A DNA stretch of 64,000 bases. Origin: Fervidobacterium pennivorans (lineage in GTDB: Bacteria > Thermotogota > Thermotogae > Thermotogales > Fervidobacteriaceae). The DNA lies in assembly GCF_001644665.1 (NCBI RefSeq), contig NZ_CP011393.1, forward strand, positions 62,001-126,000, written 5' to 3'. How positions within the stretch are numbered: the stretch's first letter is position 1; the number at the start of each line of letters is the position of its first letter. The notes beneath the pieces were generated by a model, which worked only from the letters and a program-made list of their open reading frames with translations, had not been told where the DNA came from and ran no database searches. This document shows, in pieces, positions 37,500-46,560 of this stretch. The position numbers and the translations under genes are program-made.

Positions 37500-38780
37500 C
37501 TATCCAACAAGCAGGACGATAAGGTCGTTCACATTCGTCCCTGTTGGTCCTGTGATTAATAAGTCTCCTGCGATTTTGAGTGCGTTATATGAATCGTTGT
37601 TTTCCAAAAAGCTTTCCGGAGAAAGACCTGCTTTCCTTATTTTATGAGCTGTTTGTCCATCGACAATGCCTCCTGCAGCATCGGTTGGTCCATCCGTTCC
37701 ATCCGTTCCGAAACTGCAAAGTACGATGTTTTCAAGTCCTTCAATTGCAAGTGCAAAGGATAAAGCCAGTTCTTGGTTTCTGCCACCTCTTCCGCTTCCT
37801 TTTACTTTCACAACAGTTTCTCCACCAAGTATTATCGCAGCTGGTTTCTTGACTGGTCTGTCGCTGTTTTTTATCTCTTTTGCTATGGAAGCCAAAAATT
37901 TTCCTGCTTCTTTTGCCTCACAATCGAGTGTAGTTGTAAGAACGAATGTGTTGTATCCAAGCTGACTTGCAAATTTTTCAGCATTCTCACAGGCAACTTT
38001 TACACTGCCGATTATGAATGTCTCAACATTCGACAACTCTTTTGGAGTTTCCTGTGCTAATGCATTTAGAATTTTCTCACTCACCGTTATGTTATACTTT
38101 CTCAGCACATCAATCGCCTGCTGAGACGTTGTTCCATCTGGATACGCAGGACCAGATGCAATACTATCAAGTCTATCTCCTAATACGTCCGAAAGTACAA
38201 GAGACACGATTTTTGCTGGATAGACGTGCTGTGCAAATCTTCCACCTTTGACTTTCGATAGATGCTTTCTAACGTTGTTTATCTCTACTATATTTGCACC
38301 ACTTTTTAACAGTGCTTCGGTCAGTTTTTGGATATCTTCGAGGCTTACGCCATCCACTGGCATCTCAAAGAGTGCTGAACCTCCACCAGAAATAAGGAAC
38401 AGGACGACATCATTTTCTTTGAGATTGTTTGTCAACTCGAGTACTCTTTTGGTTGCCATGAGTGTGTTTTCATCTGGAACAGGATGTCCCGCTTCGTAAA
38501 TTTCGAAATTCTCAATATTGCCCTCGGAGTGGTTGTACTTTGTTACAACCACTCCATGAATAACTTTATCGCTAATCATATGTCTGAGCACATCATTTGC
38601 AGCCTTTGCCATACGCCATGCAGCTTTACCGATGGCGACAACATACAAGTTACCTTTTAAATCTTGAAATTTGGAAATGTTTTTCTTCAGCCAAATCTTG
38701 ACTGTGTTGTCTGGAAGAATTTCTTGTTTAACTTTCTCAATTATTGTCTTTATATCTTCTCGCAAGTTTTTGTTTTCCAA
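37500..38780 (-). CDS. gckA: Glycerate 2-kinase (GckA/MOFRL family)
   Basis: Phosphorylates D-glycerate to 2-phosphoglycerate, feeding serine/glyoxylate carbon into glycolysis. Features of the DUF4147-MOFRL enzyme: VVAIGKAAWRMAKAA near the start, LFLISGGGSALFE (phosphate-binding), LSDVLGDRLDSIASGP, and the C-terminal MOFRL block GGETVVKVKGSGRGGRNQE with SFGTDGTDGPTDAAGG. 426 aa, normal. The TTG at 38780 is chosen because GGGAG lies eight bases upstream; the GTG at 38789 has its site too close. Confidence 0.9.
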   Translation of the reverse strand: MENKNLREDIKTIIEKVKQEILPDNTVKIWLKKNISKFQDLKGNLYVVAIGKAAWRMAKAANDVLRHMISDKVIHGVVVTKYNHSEGNIENFEIYEAGHPVPDENTLMATKRVLELTNNLKENDVVLFLISGGGSALFEMPVDGVSLEDIQKLTEALLKSGANIVEINNVRKHLSKVKGGRFAQHVYPAKIVSLVLSDVLGDRLDSIASGPAYPDGTTSQQAIDVLRKYNITVSEKILNALAQETPKELSNVETFIIGSVKVACENAEKFASQLGYNTFVLTTTLDCEAKEAGKFLASIAKEIKNSDRPVKKPAAIILGGETVVKVKGSGRGGRNQELALSFALAIEGLENIVLCSFGTDGTDGPTDAAGGIVDGQTAHKIRKAGLSPESFLENNDSYNALKIAGDLLITGPTGTNVNDLIVLLVG

Positions 38781-38838
38781 TCCAGGCACTCCCTTAAGTT
38801 TGAAATCTCAGTAACTTTTCCCAGTGCGTGGTAAATTT

Positions 38839-38847
38839 CATTATATC
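38839..38847 (-). promoter_or_regulatory. Extended -10 promoter of the glycerate kinase gene
   Basis: TGATATAAT on the minus strand (TGn plus perfect TATAAT), about 58 bases upstream of the start. The -35 is weak. Confidence 0.6.
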
Positions 38848-38915
38848 ACTTGTACACGAATTTAAAGAGAAGAACAAGAACAGTGACTTGGGAAATAGAT
38901 TTTGCTCATCAACTG

Positions 38916-38924
38916 TGATAAAAT
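38916..38924 (+). promoter_or_regulatory. Extended -10 promoter of tsaB-mutS
   Basis: TGATAAAAT, about 48 bases upstream of tsaB. No convincing -35. It lies divergent to the glycerate kinase promoter. Confidence 0.5.
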
Positions 38925-38972
38925 AATGTGTAAGACAACATAAAAAGCTATGAAAGACAAGGAGGAATGACG

Positions 38973-39674
38973 TTGAAGGTTTTCTCAATCGATACGTCCT
39001 CACCACGGGTTGTTGCCTGTTATTTTGATGAAGAAAAAAAGATAATGGTTGAGCTCGATACAAAAGCCAAGCATGGTATTCAAGTGTCTCAGGTAGTTGA
39101 AAAGATGAAGGAAGTGGATTTTGGCAATTTAGATGTTATCGGAATAGGAATTGGACCTGGAGGATTAACAGGGCTTCGGGTTGGCATATCTTTTTCTCTT
39201 GGCTTGGGAATTGGAAAAAAGTTCGTTCAAATAAGTTCACTGAAGCTTATCGCAATGAATGCACTAACGTTCAACGGATACATAGGAGTTGTTAGAAAAG
39301 CAAGGGAAGGTTACCTCTACGCCGGGTTATATCATTCTGAAACTGGCAAACTCAGAACAATTGTTGAACCATTTATAGAATCTATTGATGTTGTAAGAGA
39401 GAAGTTCAAAGGAGTTGTATCAAACAAACCAGCACTGATACTTGGAGACGGGGCTGAGAATTTTAAGGATATCGGTATCGTTCTTGAAGAACCAAAGTAC
39501 TCAGAGTACAATTTACCAAGTGCAAGAAACCTTTATCTCTTAACTCTCGAAGAAATAAGCTCAAATAATTTTGTCGATGCTCTGCACATAGAACCGCTTT
39601 ATTTGCAAAAAAGTATCGCCGAGTTGAATTTCGAGAAAAAGCAAAAGCAAATACATCAACTGCAGGAAAAATGA
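38973..39674 (+). CDS. tsaB: tRNA threonylcarbamoyladenosine synthesis protein TsaB
   Basis: Scaffold/partner of TsaD in making t6A at position 37 of ANN-decoding tRNAs. ASKHA-fold N-terminus: FSIDTSSPR at 3-11, IGIGIGPGGLTGLRVGISF (about 54-72) typical of TsaB. 233 aa from a TTG at 38973; AGGAGGA is correctly spaced for this start but touches the ATG at 38967. The stop overlaps mutS upstream sequence as ATGA. Confidence 0.9.
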   Translation: MKVFSIDTSSPRVVACYFDEEKKIMVELDTKAKHGIQVSQVVEKMKEVDFGNLDVIGIGIGPGGLTGLRVGISFSLGLGIGKKFVQISSLKLIAMNALTFNGYIGVVRKAREGYLYAGLYHSETGKLRTIVEPFIESIDVVREKFKGVVSNKPALILGDGAENFKDIGIVLEEPKYSEYNLPSARNLYLLTLEEISSNNFVDALHIEPLYLQKSIAELNFEKKQKQIHQLQEK

Positions 39675-39685
39675 GAGGTGGTTTA

Positions 39686-42208
39686 ATGACTCATCGCCCA
39701 GAAACAAATTCAACCGATGCTCTCTTCCCCAATCTTAAGGATATGAAATTAACACCCATGATGAAGCAATACCTTGATATAAAAAGGAAATACCAAGATG
39801 CGATTTTGCTCTTCCGATTAGGAGATTTCTATGAGGCGTTCTTCGATGATGCACTCGTTGTGTCAAAGGTGCTGAATATTGTTCTTACAAAACGTCAGGA
39901 TGCACCAATGGCAGGCATACCCTACCATGCACTGGACAATTATCTGAAAAAGCTCGTAGATAGTGGCTATAAGGTAGCAATCTGCGAGCAAATGGAAGAC
40001 CCTGCAACTGCAAAGGGTATCGTTAAGCGGGAAGTGACACGTGTCATAACTCCTGGAACGCTTATTGAAGACGAACTTTTGACAACGAGCAACAATTACA
40101 TGGCATCTATTTACGAAACAAAAGCAGGAGAATTGTATTGCGTTCTCACCGACACTTCGACAGGAGATGTGATAGTAAAGAAATTTGATAATCTCGAAGA
40201 ATTTTATGACTATGCTGAAACACACGAAATCTCCCAAATCATTTGCCCTGAAAGTTTGTATCCCAAACTTAAAGATAGAATCAAAATTTTCATTGACAGG
40301 CTCGATGATTGGTATTACACAGGAGCAATCGATGCTATCAAAGAAGCGTACGGATTAGCAACGATAGAACACTTCGAACTTGGTGAAGCACATTATCCAC
40401 TGGGTGCAACAATCAAATATCTCAACTACACACTTAACAAACAAGCAAAGCTCAAGGTACCAAGAGTGCTTGATGAATCAATTTACATGGTGCTTGACTC
40501 TTCCACCATCGAGAACCTGTCACTCGTTCCAGGTGAACGTGGGAAAAACCTCTTCGATGTTTTGAATAAAACTAAAACCCCTATGGGTGCAAGACTCCTA
40601 AAGTGGATAATTCTCCATCCACTTAAAGACAGAAAAGCGATAGAGAAAAGACACGATATGGTAAGTGCATTCTTTGAAGATATGCTGCTCACAAACGAAA
40701 TCAGAGAATATCTCGATGGTGTGTATGACTTGGAGAGAATAATCAACAGACTCCAGTACGACAGTGCAAAGCCAAAGGATTTAATCAGTTTGAAAAACAC
40801 ATTGGAAGTTATAAAGCCTTTGCGAGAAGCTTTGGAAAGCAATGAAAATCTGATAAACCTTGTCGAAGAACTACCAGATTTGAGTATCGTTAAAGAAAAA
40901 ATTCAAAACACCTTAAATGACGAGATTGAGGGAGACTTAGGAGAAGGAAAAATCATCCGAGAAGGTGTATCCAAAGAACTTGATGAATACAGAGAACTTC
41001 TTTACCATTCAAACGAAAAACTCAAAGAATTTGAAGAAATGGAACGGATAAGAACGGGTATTCAAAAGTTGAAGGTAGGGTTCAACAATGTCTTTGGGTA
41101 TTACATCGAAATTCCGAAGGGTCAAACGAAAAATGCCCCGGAAGACTACACACGTCTTCAAACTCTCGTTAACGCAGAACGTTACACGAACCCAAAACTA
41201 AAAGAATTTGAACAAAAGATATTGGCTGCAAAGGAGCGCGTGGAGGAACTTGAAAAATTGATATTTGCAAACCTCTGCGACGAACTGAAGACATATACGG
41301 AGGCATTGAGAAAAACATCTGAAACACTCGCTTGGATTGATATATACACATCGTTCGCCTACATAGCCAGACTTTATGGATACGTTAGACCTGTTCTTTC
41401 AAACGGAGAATTTGAAATACTACAAGGTAGACATCCTGTCGTTGAAAGGTTTGTCAACGAATTCATGCCAAATGACACTTACATGGATGCAAATTTAAGA
41501 ATGTACATATTAACGGGGCCAAATATGAGTGGGAAGAGTACGTATATAAGGCAAATTGGACTAATTGCATTAATGTCGCAGATTGGGTCGTTTGTCCCTG
41601 CAAATTTTGCAAAGATTCCAGTATTTGACAGGATATTCACCCGCATGGGTGCAAGAGATGACATATCAACTGGAAAGAGCACGTTCTTAACAGAAATGAG
41701 CGAAGTCGCTCTTATCCTCAACAAAGCAACTGAAAAGAGCCTTGTTTTGCTCGATGAGGTTGGGAGAGGAACCAGCACATTTGACGGAATAAGCATTGCA
41801 TGGGCTATAAGCGAGTATATATACAATGAAGTGCAATGCAAAACAGTGTTTGCCACACACTTCACAGAACTGACCGAGTTGGCTGATATGTACCCAGGAA
41901 TTAAAAATTTAACTATCGAGGTTAGAGAAACTCCAGATGGTGTTATCTTCCTTCACAAAGTTGTGGAAGGAGTTGCCGATAGAAGTTACGGAATAGAAGT
42001 CGCTGCTATCGCCGGCTTACCACAGAGCATTGTTGAAAGGGCTAAAGAAATCCTCAATATAATAGTTGAAAAGAGCGATATAGAAAAGAAAGTTGGCATT
42101 TTGAAAGAAGGGCAGATGAAGAAAATAAAATCCACAAAAAAAAACTGTCCCGGAGGGACAGTTGAGAATGTTTTAATTAATTTGCGGAACAAAGGGGGAT
42201 GGGGTTAA
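39686..42208 (+). CDS. mutS: DNA mismatch repair protein MutS
   Basis: Recognises mismatches and small loops and starts repair with MutL. Mismatch-binding motif FRLGDFYEAF (the Phe-x-Glu reader) near residues 38-47; Walker A GPNMSGKST at about 611-619; LDEVGRGTSTFDG as Walker B. 840 aa. The ATG at 39686 follows GAGGTGG; an ATG at 39671 has none. The final ~30 residues are unusual because their codons also form the terminator of the convergent nrdD gene (KKNCPGGTVEN). Confidence 0.95.
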   Translation: MTHRPETNSTDALFPNLKDMKLTPMMKQYLDIKRKYQDAILLFRLGDFYEAFFDDALVVSKVLNIVLTKRQDAPMAGIPYHALDNYLKKLVDSGYKVAICEQMEDPATAKGIVKREVTRVITPGTLIEDELLTTSNNYMASIYETKAGELYCVLTDTSTGDVIVKKFDNLEEFYDYAETHEISQIICPESLYPKLKDRIKIFIDRLDDWYYTGAIDAIKEAYGLATIEHFELGEAHYPLGATIKYLNYTLNKQAKLKVPRVLDESIYMVLDSSTIENLSLVPGERGKNLFDVLNKTKTPMGARLLKWIILHPLKDRKAIEKRHDMVSAFFEDMLLTNEIREYLDGVYDLERIINRLQYDSAKPKDLISLKNTLEVIKPLREALESNENLINLVEELPDLSIVKEKIQNTLNDEIEGDLGEGKIIREGVSKELDEYRELLYHSNEKLKEFEEMERIRTGIQKLKVGFNNVFGYYIEIPKGQTKNAPEDYTRLQTLVNAERYTNPKLKEFEQKILAAKERVEELEKLIFANLCDELKTYTEALRKTSETLAWIDIYTSFAYIARLYGYVRPVLSNGEFEILQGRHPVVERFVNEFMPNDTYMDANLRMYILTGPNMSGKSTYIRQIGLIALMSQIGSFVPANFAKIPVFDRIFTRMGARDDISTGKSTFLTEMSEVALILNKATEKSLVLLDEVGRGTSTFDGISIAWAISEYIYNEVQCKTVFATHFTELTELADMYPGIKNLTIEVRETPDGVIFLHKVVEGVADRSYGIEVAAIAGLPQSIVERAKEILNIIVEKSDIEKKVGILKEGQMKKIKSTKKNCPGGTVENVLINLRNKGGWG
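42136..42163 (-). terminator. nrdG-nrdD terminator, inside the 3' end of mutS
   Basis: AACTGTCCC / GGGACAGTT, 9-bp stem with a three-base loop, followed on the minus strand by nine T. It lies 50 bases past the nrdD stop and entirely in the mutS coding sequence. The plus strand lacks a T-tract, so it does not stop mutS transcription. Confidence 0.92.
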
Positions 42209-42212
42209 TATT

Positions 42213-44138
42213 TTATGCTTTGTAGAATACCCGTTTTGGGTATTCTTCTTTTTTCCTCACACTGTTAAACGAGCTTACTGGCACAAGGTAACCAACTATC
42301 CTCATGTATTCGTCTGCTTTGTTCTTCCCACATGTTGGGCATTTGGTTCCATAGAACGCATGTCCTTCCTCACATACGCTTATCTTTTGATTAAACGCAA
42401 AGTACACCACACCCATCTTTGCAACCAAGTTTACCGTGTTCCATGCTTCTTCTTCTGTTCTGAACGGTGAGTCTATGTTGATATGCAAGATAGCCCCACC
42501 AGAGACTTTTTTATCGAGTATACCTGAATACTTTATCCTGTTGAGCATGTCTGTATCAGTTGTCAGAGGCAACCATTGGTTTGAATAAAGGACATAATTT
42601 GTGTTGTAAAGTAGTCTATCCTTTTGTGCAAACGTAACTGCTGCCTTTTCGGCTGGAGCTTGTTCTATGTTGAACGTAAATCCGTACTTTTCAAAAGCTT
42701 CGTCGTTAAGTCTTTTGATTTCGTCAAGCAATCGACTTGCGAACAGTTCACCTTCTTGAGAATATTTCACTCCATCTATATCGACCGTCGTTAGCCTCAT
42801 TATCTCCAAAGCTTCAAACAATCCGTTTATACCAACTGTTCCGTATTGTCTGTTCAAATCCATCAAACCCAAATTGTAAAGCGGAAGAACTCCTTGCTGA
42901 ATTCTTTCCTGGATGATGTTTCTTATTGCTGCCAGCACTTTCTGGACTAATATAACTTTCTCTTGGAGTTTTCTCAAGAATTCTTCTTTCGATTTGGTTT
43001 CCAGTGCAATCCTTGGCAGGTTTATGGTAACTACCTTGAACGAACCTATGTTCAAATCAGAACCACCGATAGAATTGACCATTCCCGCCAATTTATCAGG
43101 TCCCAACTTGAACTTTAACTCCCTTGTCGAACTTGTTAGCCTACAGCACGAAGCAACTGCATCGATACTATCAGAGACATACCAGTTCGTATCTTGCCAT
43201 TTCATATTAACTTTGTTTATGAACCGCGCACTATCTTCATCAACGAACTTTCCATCCTTGTAAAGCAAAGATGCTGTTAATACAGGGAAGGTAAACATCT
43301 GTTTTTCCCTTTCTTTAGATATCCACAACCAGTATTCTTTTTGCAGGGAGATTATATCTTCCACATATTCCGTAATAGCCGAACCATCAGGGTATGTCTC
43401 GCCTTCAAATATTGTTTTGATGTAATTCCTGTCAAGGTATGTAAAATTCGTGTAAGGTGATTGAGTGCCTCTAATAGGTTGGTTGATAGAATATGTGAAT
43501 ATCTGGAAGTGCTGGTGCAAGTATTCTTGAGCTTTATCTTTTGGTATTACACCGCTTTCCAAATCTTTCCTGTAAAAATAAGCAAGCCAGACAAAGAAAT
43601 CAGGCAAGCCAACAGCACCTGATTGTTGGTTGGAAGCAAACATGACAAACTGAATCACATGCTGAATGTATGAAGAAAGATGCTTTGCAGGGACTGATTT
43701 TATGCTATCAATAAAAAACAATCCTTTTTCCACAACTGGTCTTAGCGAGTAAGCATAACAATATGGTTCGAACGCAGCATGGTGGGCATCATGCAAGTAT
43801 ATGTCTCCATACATCTGGTATCTAAGAAAATTTTTTGCATCCTCTTGCCCAAAGAGTGATTTCATACGTTCGTAGATGTAGTAAATAGAATACAATTTTG
43901 ACCATGGCTTCACAACCTCGTTGAAGTATGTATACACATTCGTACTTCTTACATTTGCATTCGCATCTATTGTAGAATTCAAAATCCCATTATCAAAGAA
44001 ATGTTCAGTAAACTTCACAACATCGAGTTGCCAGTTGAGACCTTCTAACTCCAAAAACTCTGCGGGCACATTTGAAATTTCATCAACAAAGTCATTTGAA
44101 AAACTAAACGCTCTTAGCATGTCTTTCAAAAGCTGCAT
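42213..44138 (-). CDS. nrdD: Anaerobic ribonucleoside-triphosphate reductase (class III)
   Basis: Makes dNTPs from NTPs with a glycyl radical installed by NrdG; oxygen-sensitive. Seen: core motifs LHDAHHAAFEPYCYA, SNQQSGAVGLPDFF, NQPIRGTQSPYTNFTYLDR, the C-terminal zinc site (C...C, CPTC in GTKCPTCGKNK, about 590-606) and the radical loop RIVGYLVPVSSFN with its Gly. 641 aa. There is no obvious N-terminal ATP-cone, so dATP control probably lies with NrdR. GGGGGAAG precedes the ATG. Overlaps nrdG by 13 bases. Confidence 0.95.
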   Translation of the reverse strand: MQLLKDMLRAFSFSNDFVDEISNVPAEFLELEGLNWQLDVVKFTEHFFDNGILNSTIDANANVRSTNVYTYFNEVVKPWSKLYSIYYIYERMKSLFGQEDAKNFLRYQMYGDIYLHDAHHAAFEPYCYAYSLRPVVEKGLFFIDSIKSVPAKHLSSYIQHVIQFVMFASNQQSGAVGLPDFFVWLAYFYRKDLESGVIPKDKAQEYLHQHFQIFTYSINQPIRGTQSPYTNFTYLDRNYIKTIFEGETYPDGSAITEYVEDIISLQKEYWLWISKEREKQMFTFPVLTASLLYKDGKFVDEDSARFINKVNMKWQDTNWYVSDSIDAVASCCRLTSSTRELKFKLGPDKLAGMVNSIGGSDLNIGSFKVVTINLPRIALETKSKEEFLRKLQEKVILVQKVLAAIRNIIQERIQQGVLPLYNLGLMDLNRQYGTVGINGLFEALEIMRLTTVDIDGVKYSQEGELFASRLLDEIKRLNDEAFEKYGFTFNIEQAPAEKAAVTFAQKDRLLYNTNYVLYSNQWLPLTTDTDMLNRIKYSGILDKKVSGGAILHINIDSPFRTEEEAWNTVNLVAKMGVVYFAFNQKISVCEEGHAFYGTKCPTCGKNKADEYMRIVGYLVPVSSFNSVRKKEEYPKRVFYKA

Positions 44139-44734
44139 AACACTTCCCCCTTCTTCATTTGGTTGTTGATTTTCAAAGTCTCAAAAATCTGCTTGAGTTC
44201 CTCTTTAGTTAAGTAAAGTTGATTTGCTGAGGCAGGGAACCCATCGCGATGATATTTTTGTAGATAACGTCCAAGAACATACTCATCAAAGTAATCTAAA
44301 GGCACGTCGAGTTCTAACAAATCCTTGGGAGTCCTCCAAGAGTAAACAAGAACTACGACTTTCTCTTGGAAAACTTCCTTGACAACTCTTGCAAGTATGT
44401 AAGCATACTTTCTGTTCCTCGGAGAAAGTGGCTCTCCTCCAAGCAAAACAAGAGCAACCTTGTCATACACATTCAAAAGAACATCAAGCTTGGCTACCAC
44501 GTGCTGTACTAAGTGAGAAAAATCAACAGCAAACTTTTCATCAAAATCCCACGTCTCTGGATTGTGGCAACCCAAACACTTCGGATAGGCGTCGCATCCT
44601 TGGAAGTAAACGCTCACGGAAGGTAGGCTCGGATGGTCCCCTTGCATCACACGAACAACTCGTAAAAGTGGCTTTCCTAATATCAATGATTGGAAAGGTT
44701 CTAGAACAACACCCTCTGATTGCATAATCTCCAT
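44126..44734 (-). CDS. nrdG: Anaerobic ribonucleotide reductase activating protein
   Basis: Radical SAM activase that forms the glycyl radical on NrdD. The iron-sulfur cysteines are in QGCDAYPKCLGCHNPETW: spacing C-x5-C-x2-C instead of the common C-x3-C-x2-C, a two-residue insertion in the cluster loop. LVLLGGEPLSPRNR supplies the SAM-binding GGE motif. About 202 aa from the ATG at 44734 (GGGGGA five bases before); the ATG at 44740 is possible. First gene of the operon; NrdR boxes lie upstream. Confidence 0.9.
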   Translation of the reverse strand: MEIMQSEGVVLEPFQSLILGKPLLRVVRVMQGDHPSLPSVSVYFQGCDAYPKCLGCHNPETWDFDEKFAVDFSHLVQHVVAKLDVLLNVYDKVALVLLGGEPLSPRNRKYAYILARVVKEVFQEKVVVLVYSWRTPKDLLELDVPLDYFDEYVLGRYLQKYHRDGFPASANQLYLTKEELKQIFETLKINNQMKKGEVLCSF

Positions 44735-44824
44735 ACACATCCCCCACAAAGTCTAAGTTAGCGTTAGATAAATTAGATAAAAATGATAAGAAGCCGAAGG
44801 GAAGCCGATAAAACAAAGATAAAA

Positions 44825-44871
44825 TACGCTATGTTGTATAATTCTTAAACAACTACACTATATATAGTATC
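44825..44871 (-). promoter_or_regulatory. Tandem NrdR boxes upstream of nrdG-nrdD
   Basis: ACACTATATATAGTAT at 44856-44871 differs at one position from the palindromic NrdR box ACACTATATATAGTGT. A weaker copy, ATACGCTATGTTGTAT at 44825-44840 (10 of 16), starts 31 bases away, the usual three-turn spacing of paired boxes. The sites lie about 90-140 bases upstream of nrdG in the 247-base gap, which otherwise holds the leader and the liv terminator. Confidence 0.82.
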
Positions 44872-44894
44872 ATACCCTACGCCCTGCTGTCAAG

Positions 44895-44926
44895 AAAAAA
44901 GGGTGGGAATTTTCAAAATCCCACCC
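44895..44926 (-). terminator. Terminator of the liv operon
   Basis: GGGTGGGA with TTTT pairs with AAAA and TCCCACCC (one bulged A), and the minus strand continues TTTTTTCTT. It lies 56 bases after the livF stop. Confidence 0.92.
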
Positions 44927-44981
44927 GAGATATTGTATTTATTGTTTTTTGACAACTATCAATAGATGTTAAGATGAGATT

Positions 44982-45692
44982 TTACAATCCGAGGTAGGCT
45001 TTCTTTACTTGTTCGTTCTTTAGTAAGTCTTTTGCGGGTCCCTCAAGAACGATATTACCAGTTTCTAAGACGTATCCGTAGTGCGATATGTTCAATGCAC
45101 CGACGGCGTTTTGTTCCACAAGTAGTATAGTAATTCCTTCGGAATTGAGTTTTTTGATAATCTCAAAAACTTCTTCGACGAGTATTGGAGCAAGACCAAG
45201 TGATGGTTCATCCATCATGAGGACTTTTGGTCTACTCATTAGAGCTCTCGAAATTGCAAGCATTTGTTGCTCGCCACCAGAAAGTGTTCCGCCAAGCTGA
45301 TTTTTCCTCTCAGCCAATCTTGGAAAGAGTGTAAATACCCACTCGAGGTCTTGTTTTATTCCATCCTTGTCTTTTCTATTGAAAGCACCCATCATTAAGT
45401 TTTCCATAACCGTTAGGTTAGGGAATATCCTTCTTCCTTCCGGAACAAGGCAAACTCCCATCCTGTTAATTTGGTGTGGAGGCAGGTTTTGAATATCCTT
45501 CCCGTCGAACAATATTCTTCCCCTTTTTGGTTTTACCAAACCCGCTATTGTGGAAAGTGTAGTTGTCTTTCCAGCACCGTTGGCACCAATAAGAGTTACT
45601 ACCTGTCCTTTCTCTACCTTAAAAGAAATACCTTTAATAGCATGTATTGCGCCGTAGAATACGTGGAGTCCCTCAACTTCAAGCACCGGCAT
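44982..45692 (-). CDS. livF: Branched-chain amino acid ABC transporter ATPase LivF
   Basis: Cytoplasmic ATPase of the HAAT-family importer. Walker A GANGAGKT (about 33-40), signature LSGGEQQMLAISRALM, Walker B LMMDEPSLGLAP; the short C-terminus YVLETGNIVLEGPAKDLL is typical of LivF. 236 aa, normal. Overlaps livG by 14 bases. Last gene before the terminator. Confidence 0.94.
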   Translation of the reverse strand: MPVLEVEGLHVFYGAIHAIKGISFKVEKGQVVTLIGANGAGKTTTLSTIAGLVKPKRGRILFDGKDIQNLPPHQINRMGVCLVPEGRRIFPNLTVMENLMMGAFNRKDKDGIKQDLEWVFTLFPRLAERKNQLGGTLSGGEQQMLAISRALMSRPKVLMMDEPSLGLAPILVEEVFEIIKKLNSEGITILLVEQNAVGALNISHYGYVLETGNIVLEGPAKDLLKNEQVKKAYLGL

Positions 45693-46560
45693 GTTCCCAC
45701 TCCTTACCTAAGTAAGCTTCTATAACTCTCGGGTTTCTGCTTATCTCTTCCGGTGTGCCTTCTGCGATAATCTTTCCAGAATCCATAACTATTATCCTTT
45801 CACAAACGCCCATAACAACCTTCATATCGTGCTCAATGAGTATCACTGTAAGCTTAAACTCATCCCTGATGTATCTGATGAATTCCATCAATTCCTCTGA
45901 TTCCTTTGGGTTCATACCTGCTGCGGGCTCATCCAAAAGCAACAATTTTGGTTCCGTAGCCAATGCTCTTGCGATTTCAAGTTTTCTTTGTTGACCATAC
46001 GGAAGTGATGAAGCAAGTTCGTATGCCAAATGGTCAAGTCCAACCTTTCTCAAAAGTTCCATACCTTTTTCTCGCATTTCCATCTCTTTCTTTTTGTATC
46101 CTATTTTCGTTACAGCACGCCAGAACCAGAGATGTCCTTTTATCTTCGGCGGTTTACCATGGTTTCTGAGAATCTTATCCGCATCCCTTGTAGAGAGTAG
46201 ATGATGCATCGCTACAAGCACGTTATCAAGAACAGTTAATGTTCCAAAGAGCCTGATATTTTGGAATGTTCTTGCTATTCCAAGGTGCGTGATTTGATGC
46301 GGTCTGTACGGCGTAATGTCTATATCGTCAAAGATTATCCTACCCTTTGTTGGATAGTAAATTCCTGTGATAACATTGAACGCTGTTGTCTTACCAGCAC
46401 CGTTTGGACCTATAATTCCCAGAATCTCACCTTCATAAGCGACGTTATTAAAATCATCTACTGCAGTTAGACCTCCAAATTGCATTGTGACATGGTCCAT
46501 TTTAAGAATTACTCGTTTGTTTTTGACGTTATTTGGTTTATCTTGGACTACATTGCTCAT
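45679..46560 (-). CDS. livG: Branched-chain amino acid ABC transporter ATPase LivG
   Basis: Second ATPase. Walker A GPNGAGKT, LivG-type insertion with IARTFQNIRLFGTLTVLDNVLVA, signature LPYGQQRKLEIARAL (a variant of LSGGQ, as usual for LivG), Walker B LLLLDEPAAGMNP. 293 aa with a longer mid-insert (about 115-165) containing basic residues. Overlaps livM as ATGA. Confidence 0.94.
   Translation of the reverse strand: MSNVVQDKPNNVKNKRVILKMDHVTMQFGGLTAVDDFNNVAYEGEILGIIGPNGAGKTTAFNVITGIYYPTKGRIIFDDIDITPYRPHQITHLGIARTFQNIRLFGTLTVLDNVLVAMHHLLSTRDADKILRNHGKPPKIKGHLWFWRAVTKIGYKKKEMEMREKGMELLRKVGLDHLAYELASSLPYGQQRKLEIARALATEPKLLLLDEPAAGMNPKESEELMEFIRYIRDEFKLTVILIEHDMKVVMGVCERIIVMDSGKIIAEGTPEEISRNPRVIEAYLGKEWEHAGA

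Noticed and set aside
42143-42163. The mutS hairpin as a terminator of mutS itself
   Set aside because: The plus strand after the stem reads GAGAATG with no T-tract; only the minus strand has the nine T.
44750-44820. Repeated AGATAAA-type motif upstream of nrdG as an operator
   Set aside because: Low-complexity AT-rich sequence; the copies are irregular and the NrdR boxes next to it explain the regulation better.
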